From: Deltaproteobacteria bacterium
GTDB lineage: Bacteria > Desulfobacterota > DSM-4660 > Desulfatiglandales > B25-G16
NCBI GenBank assembly: GCA_018400255.1
Contig: JAGYMO010000234.1
Span: 1-6,841, forward strand
Length of the DNA: 6,841 bases
Direction of reading: 5' to 3'
The stretch's first letter is position 1; each line of letters begins with the position of its first letter. The notes below the pieces were generated by a model, which searched no databases, was not told where the DNA came from, and saw only the letters and a list, made by a program, of their open reading frames with translations. This document shows positions 1 through 5,927 of the stretch, piece by piece. The position numbers and the translations under genes are program-made.

Positions 1-2
1 AT

Positions 3-47
3 GGTAAGCCGGGAATTTTAATTGTCGTCAAGGGAAAAAATAGTTGA
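3..47 (+). CDS. Possible 3' end of an upstream gene (partial)
   Basis: The first bases of the window can be read as the last 14 codons of a protein ending in GKPGILIVVKGKNS, followed by TGA at 45-47. The mix of beta-forming hydrophobic residues and a basic, polar tail is plausible for a real C-terminus, and no start codon is visible because the gene would begin outside the window. The other two plus-strand frames close within the first 21 bases. The piece is far too short to assign a family, and an open run of 14 codons also occurs often by chance, so this is only a candidate. If real, the upstream gene ends about 97 bases before the promoter of the ligase gene. Confidence 0.22.
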   Translation, partial: GKPGILIVVKGKNS

Positions 48-143
48 CGTCGATCAATAAAGAAGACTTTAAGGTATTTGCTCGAACTAAATTTTTGGCA
101 AAGGCATAATATTGTAAAATATATTCTATTTGATAAATCTTGC

Positions 144-170
144 TTGACAATATATAAAATCTGATATATT
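144..170 (+). promoter_or_regulatory. Sigma70-type promoter of the ligase/TRAP operon
   Basis: A perfect -35 hexamer TTGACA (144-149) is followed after 15 bases by TATATT (165-170), which matches the -10 consensus at five of six positions. It is preceded by TGA, giving an extended -10 (TGnTATATT) that compensates for the short spacer. Transcription would begin near 176-178, leaving a leader of about 28 bases with the Shine-Dalgarno AAAGGAG at 191-197, seven bases before the ATG at 205. The surroundings are very AT-rich. This is the only strong promoter seen before the first gene and probably drives the whole downstream cluster. Confidence 0.7.
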
Positions 171-204
171 TAGGCCAATAATATGTAATCAAAGGAGAAG
201 CACC

Positions 205-1776
205 ATGCTGGATGATCAGAAAAAAACAATTAGGGCATTGGTAGAAAAATCGGTGAACAGAAGCCCTGATAAAACCCTTCTCACCTTTAAGGACGAAAAC
301 CTCAGTTACGCACAGGTATTTGATAAAATAAGCAGAATCGCTAATGGGTTCTTAAATCTTGGCATTAAGCAAGGTGATAAAATAGCAATACTTCTTCCCA
401 ATTGTCTTGAATTCCCCTTATGCTGGCTTGCGGCTAACATGATAGGCGCTGTGATGGTGCCTATAAATGCCCGTTTTGTTGACGATGAAGCGAAGTATAT
501 CTTAAATCACTCTGAAGCGAAATTGATTGTTATGTCAAGCCAGCACAGCAATATGATAGCTCAAATTTTCCATGATTTGAAATTCTTAGAGCATATTATC
601 AATATTGATAATTTCAAGGATGACAGAAATACACCATACGCTGAATTGCTAGAAAACCCTGCGGTGCTGACACCAGTAAACATAAGTGAAGATGACCTTG
701 CAGTTCTATTATACACCTCAGGGACAACGGGGAACCCCAAGGGTTGTATGGCTAGCCATTATTACTTCATTAACTTGGCTGAGATACAGGCAGCACTCTT
801 TAATCTTAAAGAGAATGATCGTGTCTTCACGGCGCAGCCATATTATTACATGGATCCGCAATGGAATACACTAATGGTCATGACCAGAAATTCTACCCTG
901 GCGTTTGCTGAGAAATTCAGCACGAGCAAATTCTGGGAACAAGTTCGCCAATACCGTATTACTTGTTTTTATTGTATAGGTTCGATGACCTCCTTCTTAT
1001 TTAACATGCCTCAGTCAAATCTGGATAAAAAGCATGAAGTTAGAATCGTTCAGACTTCTGGGATGCCGCCTGCTATGCATAAAGCCTGGGAGGAAAGGTT
1101 TAATGTGCCAGTTTACGAAATTTATGCATCTACTGAGACAGCTGCTGATATTGCAGTTCATTTAAATATGGACCGAAAAGTTGGAACAAGCTGTATTGGC
1201 AAGCCAGTATACTACAGGGAGGCTAAGATTGTAGATGAAAATGATGTTGAAGTGAAGCAGGGAGAGGTTGGCGAGATTGTTTTGAAGCGTTCTAGGGGCA
1301 TGATGACAGGTTATTATAAGGACCCTGAAGCTACTGATTATGCCTTTAGAGGAGGCTGGTTCCATTCCGGAGATTTAGGGTACAAGGACAGTGACGGCGA
1401 TTATCATTTCGTGGGCAGAAAAAAGGATATTATTCGGAGAGGTGGAGAGAATATTTCCGCTTCATCGCTTGAGCAGGTGCTAATGAGTCATCATAAAATT
1501 ATGGACGCAGCTGTTATTGCAGTGCCGGACAAAATTCGAGGCGAAGAAGCTAAAGCTTACATAATTTTGAAACCAAATGAAACTGCTTCATATGAGGAGA
1601 TTGAGGCGTTTTGTGAAAACAACATGGCAGCATTCAAGGTGCCCAGGTATTTTGAATTCAGAGATAGTTTGCCCAAGACACCATCCGAGAGGGTTCAAAA
1701 GCGGAAATTAATTGAGGAAAAATCAGATCTGACCCAGGGTGCTTATGATAGACTGAGAATAAAGGAAGCAAATTAG
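205..1776 (+). CDS. Acyl-CoA ligase, crotonobetaine/carnitine-CoA ligase (CaiC)-like
   Basis: This is a cytoplasmic AMP-forming acyl-CoA synthetase of the ANL superfamily. The family activates a carboxylic acid with ATP to an acyl-adenylate and transfers the acyl group to CoA. The 523 residues match the usual full length. Visible motifs are the P-loop YTSGTTGNPKG (170-180), the adenine-binding YEIYASTETA (304-313), GWFHSGD (384-390) with the ribose-binding Asp390, the hinge region GRKKDIIRRGGENIS (404-418), and a C-terminal A10 segment LPKTPSERVQK (489-499). In A10 the Gly-Lys pair normally holding the adenylation lysine reads Glu-Arg (Arg496), although similar PTER-type tails may occur in CaiC-like subfamilies. 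The start is fixed by AAAGGAG seven bases upstream. It is the first gene of the cluster, ahead of the TRAP genes, which suggests it activates the imported acid. Overall resemblance is to CaiC-like ligases, but the substrate is unknown, so no symbol is given. Confidence 0.9.
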   Translation: MLDDQKKTIRALVEKSVNRSPDKTLLTFKDENLSYAQVFDKISRIANGFLNLGIKQGDKIAILLPNCLEFPLCWLAANMIGAVMVPINARFVDDEAKYILNHSEAKLIVMSSQHSNMIAQIFHDLKFLEHIINIDNFKDDRNTPYAELLENPAVLTPVNISEDDLAVLLYTSGTTGNPKGCMASHYYFINLAEIQAALFNLKENDRVFTAQPYYYMDPQWNTLMVMTRNSTLAFAEKFSTSKFWEQVRQYRITCFYCIGSMTSFLFNMPQSNLDKKHEVRIVQTSGMPPAMHKAWEERFNVPVYEIYASTETAADIAVHLNMDRKVGTSCIGKPVYYREAKIVDENDVEVKQGEVGEIVLKRSRGMMTGYYKDPEATDYAFRGGWFHSGDLGYKDSDGDYHFVGRKKDIIRRGGENISASSLEQVLMSHHKIMDAAVIAVPDKIRGEEAKAYIILKPNETASYEEIEAFCENNMAAFKVPRYFEFRDSLPKTPSERVQKRKLIEEKSDLTQGAYDRLRIKEAN

Positions 1777-1789
1777 AGTTATGGCTATT

Positions 1790-1821
1790 CGGTTTAAACC
1801 GGGTATTTATCCCCGGGAAAC
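1790..1821 (+). promoter_or_regulatory. Palindrome and GC-rich hairpin after the ligase gene
   Basis: Fourteen bases after the ligase stop codon lies the perfect 12-base palindrome CGGTTTAAACCG (1790-1801). It overlaps a hairpin with arms CCGGG (1799-1803) and CCCGG (1812-1816) around an AT-rich loop. This can be extended by GTTT (1792-1795) pairing with AAAC (1818-1821) across a small internal loop. No run of T follows, so it is not a standard intrinsic terminator. It may instead trim or protect the mRNA end, or cause partial attenuation before the TRAP genes. Alternatively the palindrome is an operator. Confidence 0.4.
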
Positions 1822-1847
1822 ATTTAAGCGAGAAGGTTAAGTTTTTG

Positions 1848-1859
1848 AAAGGAGGTGAT
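1848..1859 (+). promoter_or_regulatory. Near-perfect Shine-Dalgarno without an obvious ATG gene
   Basis: AAAGGAGGTGAT is complementary to almost the entire anti-Shine-Dalgarno end of 16S rRNA, the best such site in the window, yet it is 71 bases before the TRAP receptor start. The ATG at 1858 inside it is followed at once by TAG. The only sensible start it can serve is the TTG at 1869. The TRAP receptor has its own good site, AAAGGAGGT at 1916-1924. Confidence 0.5.
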
Positions 1860-1868
1860 GTAGTAATA

Positions 1869-1934
1869 TTGTTTGTTTTCGGGACGGCTAATCTAAATTC
1901 TATAAAAGGTTATTTAAAGGAGGTAGAAGAATGA
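1869..1934 (+). CDS. Candidate 21-residue leader peptide, TTG start
   Basis: This small open frame reads MFVFGTANLNSIKGYLKEVEE from a TTG codon and stops at TGA (1932-1934), so its stop overlaps the ATG of the TRAP receptor gene in an ATGA arrangement (1931-1934). The near-perfect Shine-Dalgarno at 1848-1859 ends nine bases upstream (GGAGG core 13 bases upstream). Such an overlap is typical of translational coupling. No known leader-peptide family is recognised and the composition shows no run of a single regulatory amino acid. It may be a chance reading frame, since the frame is also open upstream of the TTG. Confidence 0.22.
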   Translation: MFVFGTANLNSIKGYLKEVEE

Positions 1935-2968
1935 GAGCAAGAGTCTGGGGAAGAAGTATATTTTTTGGAGTGCTAATAGCATTGATAATAAGTGTGCTCA
2001 TGCCAGTTAAAACTGAGGCACGTAAAACTGAAATTCTTTTTGCAGTCGGAAATCCATTTTATCCAGAGCAAACTGAATTTTTGGGTATCACGATTTATAT
2101 GAATACTCTCCTTGGCAGAATACAGACACACCCTTCACTTAAAGACAAGTATGCATTGAAAGCAATGGATAAAGGCACGCTGTTTAGTAATCAGAATGAT
2201 GCCCTGGAAGCGATCTCAATGGGGACTCTCCATTTAACATATTCCGGACCTCATTTCCTAGAAGCACTTTATCCGGCTTGGAAGCTGCTCGAGGCCCCTG
2301 GTGTAATACAAGACTGGGCCCATTTTTTGCGAGTGCTGGAAACACCGGCATGGAAGGAACTAGCAAACAAAATGGCCAAGGAAAAAGGGGTTACAATTCT
2401 AAAGTGGGCCTTTGACACAGGAAGCTGGTTTATCTTCACAAGTGAGGGGCCAATAAATGTAGCAGAAGATTTTAAGGGTCAAAAGATCCGGTATCCTGGT
2501 GGGGAGGCATTTTCAAAAGCCCTTGCAGGATTGGGTATCACAGGTGTTGCAGTCCCTTATACAGAGGTTGTTACAGGACTTCAAACGAAAATGTTCAATG
2601 GTGTATTAACTGACTTTCCTGGCGGTATGGGTTTTTATGAGCTACCTCGTTATACTAAATATGCGGTGCTGGTACCTGTAGCAATACAGCCTATATGCAT
2701 TGTTGTAAATACAAAGTGGTGGGAATCTCTTTCACCGGAGGAGAGAGAGGGCCTAAACGCACCATTCGAGAGGATTGATATGGAGCCATTTTTCCGCAAG
2801 ACAGAAAGGGGCTTTATTCAGGAGTGGGATAATAATCCTAGCCTTGAGCTATGTCGACCTAAGAAAGAAGAGGCTGTGAGAATTCAGAAAATCATGAAGG
2901 ACTCAATCAAAGGAGTAGTCTCCGATATTGATCCAAAATTTATACAAGCTATTGACTCAGTTCGATGA
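1931..2968 (+). CDS. dctP: TRAP transporter periplasmic substrate-binding protein (DctP family)
   Basis: This is the extracytoplasmic receptor of a tripartite ATP-independent periplasmic transporter. It captures a solute, usually a carboxylate, and hands it to the membrane subunits. The 345 residues fit the family. A Sec signal peptide has a basic start (R2, R4, R8), a hydrophobic core at about 10-25 and a likely signal peptidase cut after TEA at residue 30. The DctP core includes KIRYPGG (185-191), in which Arg187 corresponds to the conserved arginine that salt-bridges the substrate carboxylate. VPYTEVVTGLQTKMFNG (208-224) is the usual E-V-ALQ-G-DG segment. The following stretch is LTDFPGG rather than the common ENP, so the binding pocket may differ from C4-dicarboxylate or sialate receptors. 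The start is supported by AAAGGAGGT (1916-1924), with seven bases between AGGAGG and the ATG. The two membrane subunits follow. The symbol is a family-level label and the ligand is unknown. Confidence 0.93.
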   Translation: MRARVWGRSIFFGVLIALIISVLMPVKTEARKTEILFAVGNPFYPEQTEFLGITIYMNTLLGRIQTHPSLKDKYALKAMDKGTLFSNQNDALEAISMGTLHLTYSGPHFLEALYPAWKLLEAPGVIQDWAHFLRVLETPAWKELANKMAKEKGVTILKWAFDTGSWFIFTSEGPINVAEDFKGQKIRYPGGEAFSKALAGLGITGVAVPYTEVVTGLQTKMFNGVLTDFPGGMGFYELPRYTKYAVLVPVAIQPICIVVNTKWWESLSPEEREGLNAPFERIDMEPFFRKTERGFIQEWDNNPSLELCRPKKEEAVRIQKIMKDSIKGVVSDIDPKFIQAIDSVR

Positions 2969-2983
2969 GCGGATAATTGATGT

Positions 2984-3056
2984 GGCGGCAGATTGATGAC
3001 ATGAGGCCTTTTAGTAATGTTTAATCTAAAAAACAAAAATTATTGATCTGCCTGCC
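2984..3056 (+). promoter_or_regulatory. Long-range stem in the dctP-dctQ gap
   Basis: GGC-GGCAGAT (2984-2993) pairs with ATCTGCC-T-GCC (3046-3056), giving a ten-base-pair stem with a single bulged T. In RNA it can grow by four further pairs, two of them G-U, leaving a loop of about 44 bases. It lies between the receptor gene and the small membrane subunit, ending 18 bases before the dctQ Shine-Dalgarno (GGAGGA, 3075-3080). No T-run follows, so termination is unlikely. Structures at this place in solute-binding transporter operons often stabilise the abundant receptor message relative to the membrane genes. Confidence 0.45.
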
Positions 3057-3089
3057 TAAAGTATCAAAAAAAATGGAGGATCAATTCTT

Positions 3090-3554
3090 ATGAGGTCAGC
3101 ACGTCCAGTATATGATAGCATTTGCGGATCCCTTCTTGCTGGAGCTGTGATTGTTAACTTGCTTGAGGTAGGGCTTAGGCTAGTGTTCCATGTTTCCTAT
3201 GATTTTCTTATAGATTTTTCCATTTGGCTAACAATCTGGGCAGTTCTTCTAATCTCTGGTCCGGTATTGGCAGATGGAGAGCATGTCTCAGTAGACTTTC
3301 TACGAAACTACCTCAAAGGTTTGCCAAGACTTGTTATTGATACTTTTAACGTATTTATGACGGCTATTTATGCAGTAGCAGTATGCATTAGTGGAATTTT
3401 ACTTGTACATCAATTATTTATTCAGGGCGCTGTGTACCCTCGTTACATCCCCATACCAAAATGGCTTGTACAACTGAGCGTACCTATAGGAATGGGGATT
3501 TTTAGTATATTTGCTATATATGAATTTTATCAGGTTTTGAGAAAGAAGCGGTAA
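3090..3554 (+). CDS. dctQ: TRAP transporter small membrane subunit (DctQ family)
   Basis: This is the small integral membrane subunit of the TRAP transporter, which binds the large subunit and is needed for transport. The 154 residues are normal for the family. Four hydrophobic helices are apparent at about 10-33, 40-61, 83-107 and 124-148, with a basic C-terminus (RKKR). The loop motif ADGEHVSVDFLRNYL (61-75) after the second helix corresponds to the conserved H-I/V-x-V-D-x-L segment of DctQ proteins. IPKWLVQLSVPIG (122-134) at the start of the last helix is also characteristic. GGAGGA at 3075-3080 is nine bases before the ATG. It follows the receptor gene after a structured 121-base gap and precedes dctM by only 38 bases, as expected for a membrane pair made together. 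Confidence 0.9.
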   Translation: MRSARPVYDSICGSLLAGAVIVNLLEVGLRLVFHVSYDFLIDFSIWLTIWAVLLISGPVLADGEHVSVDFLRNYLKGLPRLVIDTFNVFMTAIYAVAVCISGILLVHQLFIQGAVYPRYIPIPKWLVQLSVPIGMGIFSIFAIYEFYQVLRKKR

Positions 3555-3592
3555 TCAAACCTACACTAATTTCAACACATAAGGACTGATCG

Positions 3593-4876
3593 ATGGAGTT
3601 TTTGGTATACCTAAGTGCGGCTCTGATAATCTTTATGTTTATCAGCGGGTCACCATTAGCGATTGCCTTCGCTTTTGGATCAAGCGTTGTCGCTTTATTC
3701 GTTATGGGGATGCCCTTAAAAGTCCTTGCTCAGCTATTTTTTTCGTCAATTAACTCGTACCCTCTTCTGGCTTGCCCATTCTTTATCATGGCAGGGAACT
3801 TAACGCTGAGAAGTGGGGCAATGCCACCGCTTAAAGATGCTATTCAGGCAATGTTTGGGCATTTACCAGGTGGACTTGCCTTAGCAACAATTGTTTTTGC
3901 GACATTTCTAGGTGCGATATCAGGTTCTTCTTCGGCTTGCCTCGCAATTATAGGCACCGTATTGCTACCGATATTCGTGCAGACAGGATACGATCGACCT
4001 TTTGGCGCGGGATTGGCAGTAACGGCCGCAGAAATTGGACCTATGATTCCACCAAGCCTGTTTTTTATCATTTTTGGAGCCCTAAACAATATATCCATCG
4101 CTGAGCTTTTCATAGCAGCAATTGGGCCAGGTGTTTTAACCGCTATTTTTATGTCTCTAACGGCTATAATAATTTCGAAGAGAAGAAATTATGCTACTAG
4201 CCCTAAGGCCTCATGGAAAGTTAGGTGGAAAGCATTTAAAGGAATAATACCACTAATAGGTATGCCAGTTATTATTCTTGGCGGGATCTATGGTGGTTTT
4301 TTTAGCCCCACACAGGCGGGCTCGACCGCATGTCTCTATTCGGTACTGATGAGTGTCTTTTTTTATCATGGGATTACCTGGAAAGGCTTTATTGAATCTG
4401 CTATTAGTACAACCAAAATAAGCTCAATGATTTATATGCTAATTATGGGCTCGGACATAATGGGGAGGATGTTAGCTTATATTGAATTACCTCAACTTAT
4501 AGCACAAGTCGTAATATCAATGGATTTAGGTCCTTTGGCATTCCTGATGGTTGTTAACATTTTATTACTTTTGATGGGGTTCTTTTTTAGCAGCATTCCA
4601 ATGATAATCATTGTCCTACCATTATTCTTACCCACCGTTGGCAGCCTTGGAATTGACCCAGTCTTTTATGGAGTTCTTGCCGTGATGTGTGCACTTATTG
4701 GAGAAATTACCCCGCCTTTTGGGCCGCAACTCTGGATCGCTGCCCCTGTTTGTCAAGTGGATATGGCTGCAATCTGGAGAGAGGCGTGGCCTTTTCTTGT
4801 TGCTTGGGCAGCGGCATTGATTATGACTACCCTTATCCCATCGATTGCCATGTTCCCGGTATATCTTTTACGGTAA
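3593..4876 (+). CDS. dctM: TRAP transporter large membrane subunit (DctM family)
   Basis: This is the transport-catalysing subunit of the TRAP system, moving solute across the inner membrane with an ion (generally Na+) gradient. The 427 residues and roughly a dozen hydrophobic segments match DctM. Signature parts are GSPLAIAFAFG (19-29), GAISGSSSACLAIIG (107-121), the hairpin-loop region AAEIGPMIPPSLFFIIFG (145-162), GGIYGGFFSPTQAG (230-243), and in the second repeat LGIDPVFYG (352-360) with GEITPPFGPQLWIAA (370-384). Two positions depart from the pattern I know: PTEA reads PTQA (Gln241), and the G-x-F-x-D turn reads GFFFS (Ser333). AAGGA at 3581-3585 is a modest Shine-Dalgarno seven bases before the ATG. 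It is followed by a 131-base gap with a hairpin before the hydratase gene. Confidence 0.93.
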   Translation: MEFLVYLSAALIIFMFISGSPLAIAFAFGSSVVALFVMGMPLKVLAQLFFSSINSYPLLACPFFIMAGNLTLRSGAMPPLKDAIQAMFGHLPGGLALATIVFATFLGAISGSSSACLAIIGTVLLPIFVQTGYDRPFGAGLAVTAAEIGPMIPPSLFFIIFGALNNISIAELFIAAIGPGVLTAIFMSLTAIIISKRRNYATSPKASWKVRWKAFKGIIPLIGMPVIILGGIYGGFFSPTQAGSTACLYSVLMSVFFYHGITWKGFIESAISTTKISSMIYMLIMGSDIMGRMLAYIELPQLIAQVVISMDLGPLAFLMVVNILLLLMGFFFSSIPMIIIVLPLFLPTVGSLGIDPVFYGVLAVMCALIGEITPPFGPQLWIAAPVCQVDMAAIWREAWPFLVAWAAALIMTTLIPSIAMFPVYLLR

Positions 4877-4906
4877 TGAGAATCTAGTAAAAATCTCAAA
4901 AATCTT

Positions 4907-4931
4907 TTTGGCGGAGGACTTCTCTGCCAAA
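4907..4931 (+). promoter_or_regulatory. Strong hairpin between dctM and the hydratase gene
   Basis: TTTGGCGGAG (4907-4916) and CTCTGCCAAA (4922-4931) form a ten-base-pair stem with one G-U pair and a five-base loop. It starts 30 bases after the dctM stop codon. An A-rich stretch rather than a T-run follows, so it does not look like a rho-independent terminator on either strand. It more likely protects the 3' end of the TRAP message or is a processing site. Just before it, AAAAATCT occurs twice in tandem with one base between the copies. Confidence 0.5.
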
Positions 4932-4990
4932 TTGAACCAAAATCAAAACTGAAAATTATGAGAAGAATAAACATAGATCAAAGCAACATC

Positions 4991-4997
4991 AGGAGGT
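4991..4997 (+). promoter_or_regulatory. Shine-Dalgarno that decides the hydratase start
   Basis: AGGAGGT lies only two bases before an in-frame GTG (4999) and 11 bases (from AGGAGG) before the in-frame ATG at 5008. The first distance is too short for ribosome positioning. The second is slightly long but workable, so the ATG is the preferred start. The three codons between them (GTG AGA AAA) add nothing to the crotonase fold. Confidence 0.6.
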
Positions 4998-5007
4998 AGT
5001 GAGAAAA

Positions 5008-5733
5008 ATGCAATTTATTATATATAACAAGAAGGATGGCATTGGCTTGATCATCTTTAATAGGCCTGAAGTCCTGAATGCCGCAAATAATCAGCTTACG
5101 AGAGAATTCTTACAGGTACTCAAATCAGCTGAGACTGATCCCGATGTTAAAGTGGTTGTTTTAAGAGGTGAGGGAAGAGCTTTTTGTTCCGGGCACGATC
5201 TGAGAGAGGACACGACAGGTGCAACTCTTGAAGAAAGCTTTACCTTGATCGAGGAGCTTCAGGAAACAACCAGGGTTATCCTAAACATGGGTAAACCCGT
5301 GATAGCAGCTATACATGGTTATGCAGTGGGGGCTGGATGCGAATGGGCCATGAACTGCGATATAAGGATCGCAGCAGAAGGAGCAAAACTAGGCTTTCCG
5401 GAGGCAAGTATCGGCACCACGATCACCAACGCTGGAACTAAACTACTCACCCTTCTCGTAGGCTTGGGAAGGGCCAAAGAATTGGTTTTTACTAGCAGGT
5501 TAATTGAGGCTGGAGAAGCTAAGGAGTGGGGTTTGGTTAATAAGGTAGTACCTTTGGATGCTTTAGGTAAGGAAGCCATGGATTTGGCCGAGAAAATTGT
5601 AAAGAACCCTACAATATCAAATCGGCTGGCCAAGTTTGCCTTAAATGAGGCTGTAAATGAGACTTTTGACCAAACTCTTAACCGAGAAGCTAGAGATGCT
5701 ATACTAATGCCAATTACTGCGCCTGAGAATTGA
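5008..5733 (+). CDS. Enoyl-CoA hydratase/isomerase family protein
   Basis: This is a crotonase-fold acyl-CoA enzyme. The family hydrates or isomerises 2-enoyl-CoA and related thioesters. From ATG5008 it has 241 residues. FNRPEVLNAANN (17-28) is the N-terminal signature. GRAFCSGHDL (56-65) carries the CoA-binding and first oxyanion segment. HGYAVGAGCEWAMNCDIR (103-120) has the second oxyanion glycine and Glu112, and GFPEASIG (129-136) has Glu132. These two glutamates align with the catalytic pair Glu144/Glu164 of mammalian crotonase, so hydratase activity is plausible. GLGRAKELVFTSRLIEAGEA (152-171) and GLVNKVVP (175-182) are also typical. The protein ends about 15-20 residues earlier than most family members (255-260 residues), after EARDAILMPITAPEN. 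No rescuing frame is evident downstream, so the short tail appears natural. It is the last catabolic gene and probably acts on the CoA ester made by the upstream ligase. Confidence 0.9.
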   Translation: MQFIIYNKKDGIGLIIFNRPEVLNAANNQLTREFLQVLKSAETDPDVKVVVLRGEGRAFCSGHDLREDTTGATLEESFTLIEELQETTRVILNMGKPVIAAIHGYAVGAGCEWAMNCDIRIAAEGAKLGFPEASIGTTITNAGTKLLTLLVGLGRAKELVFTSRLIEAGEAKEWGLVNKVVPLDALGKEAMDLAEKIVKNPTISNRLAKFALNEAVNETFDQTLNREARDAILMPITAPEN

Positions 5734-5780
5734 ACTAGAAAATAAGTTTATGAGATATACATGAGGATATGTTTAATTTC

Positions 5781-5808
5781 TTGACGTTATAGGGGCTGTG
5801 GTGATAAT
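5781..5808 (+). promoter_or_regulatory. Promoter of the XRE-cupin regulator gene
   Basis: TTGACG (5781-5786, five of six consensus bases) and GATAAT (5803-5808, five of six) are separated by 16 bases. This would start transcription near 5815 and give the regulator its own message with a leader of about 110 bases. It suggests that the regulator can be expressed separately from the catabolic operon, although read-through is also possible because no terminator is visible after the hydratase gene. Confidence 0.55.
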
Positions 5809-5867
5809 TTTCTAAACAAAAATTTTTTTTGGATTCTTTTACCGGTGAAGACTAGTCGTTAAGCGAG

Positions 5868-5888
5868 TTGGATGCTTTTAGCCTCCAA
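5868..5888 (+). promoter_or_regulatory. Leader hairpin abutting a Shine-Dalgarno
   Basis: TTGGATGCT (5868-5876) and AGCCTCCAA (5880-5888) form a nine-base-pair stem with one mismatch and a three-base loop. The 3' arm overlaps the first two A residues of the Shine-Dalgarno AAAGGAG (5887-5893), and its CTCC can alternatively pair with the GGAG of that site. Folding could therefore modulate translation of the micro-ORF and the regulator behind it. Confidence 0.4.
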
Positions 5889-5896
5889 AGGAGAGA

Positions 5897-5923
5897 ATGA
5901 GTAAATTTTATAGGATGATGTAA
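5897..5923 (+). CDS. Eight-residue micro-ORF upstream of the regulator
   Basis: ATG at 5897 opens the peptide MSKFYRMM and ends at TAA (5921-5923), only four bases before the regulator ATG at 5928. AAAGGAG (5887-5893) is the only strong Shine-Dalgarno nearby. It is 3 bases from this ATG but 34 from the regulator start, which has just a weak AGGA (5912-5915). This favours ribosomes loading at the micro-ORF and restarting at the regulator gene. No known leader family is recognised, and it could be accidental. Confidence 0.35.
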   Translation: MSKFYRMM

Positions 5924-5927
5924 TTAG

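Noticed and set aside
44..72. TTGACG at 44-49 as a second promoter upstream of the ligase gene
   Set aside because: No acceptable -10 box lies at the right distance (CTTTAA is poor). The TTGACA/TATATT pair at 144-170 is much better.
205..1776. Carnitine metabolism as the assigned pathway, from the CaiC-like ligase
   Set aside because: The other cai genes are absent, the hydratase is not obviously CaiD, and the importer is a TRAP system rather than a betaine carrier, so only a generic acid substrate is supported.
1878..1906. Possible internal promoter with TATAAA at 1901-1906 before dctP
   Set aside because: The -10 match is good, but nothing resembling a -35 box lies 15-19 bases upstream, so it is probably just AT-rich leader.
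3844..4113. Open frame of 89 codons on the minus strand inside dctM
   Set aside because: It is antisense to conserved membrane helices of DctM and has no recognisable domain.
4687..4887. Plus-strand frame overlapping the end of dctM
   Set aside because: It is out of frame with a conserved region of DctM, and its Cys/Tyr-rich product resembles no protein.
4999..5007. GTG at 4999 as the start of the hydratase gene
   Set aside because: It is only two bases from the AGGAGG core, too close for initiation. The ATG at 5008 is better placed and gives the normal N-terminus.
5319..5633. Open frame of about 100 codons on the minus strand inside the hydratase gene
   Set aside because: It lies wholly within a well-supported gene, has no ribosome-binding site and a low-complexity composition typical of the antisense of a coding region.
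5815..5830. A-run followed by T-run after the hydratase gene, as an intrinsic terminator
   Set aside because: The pairing is only A-T and lies at the predicted start of the regulator transcript. There is no GC stem.
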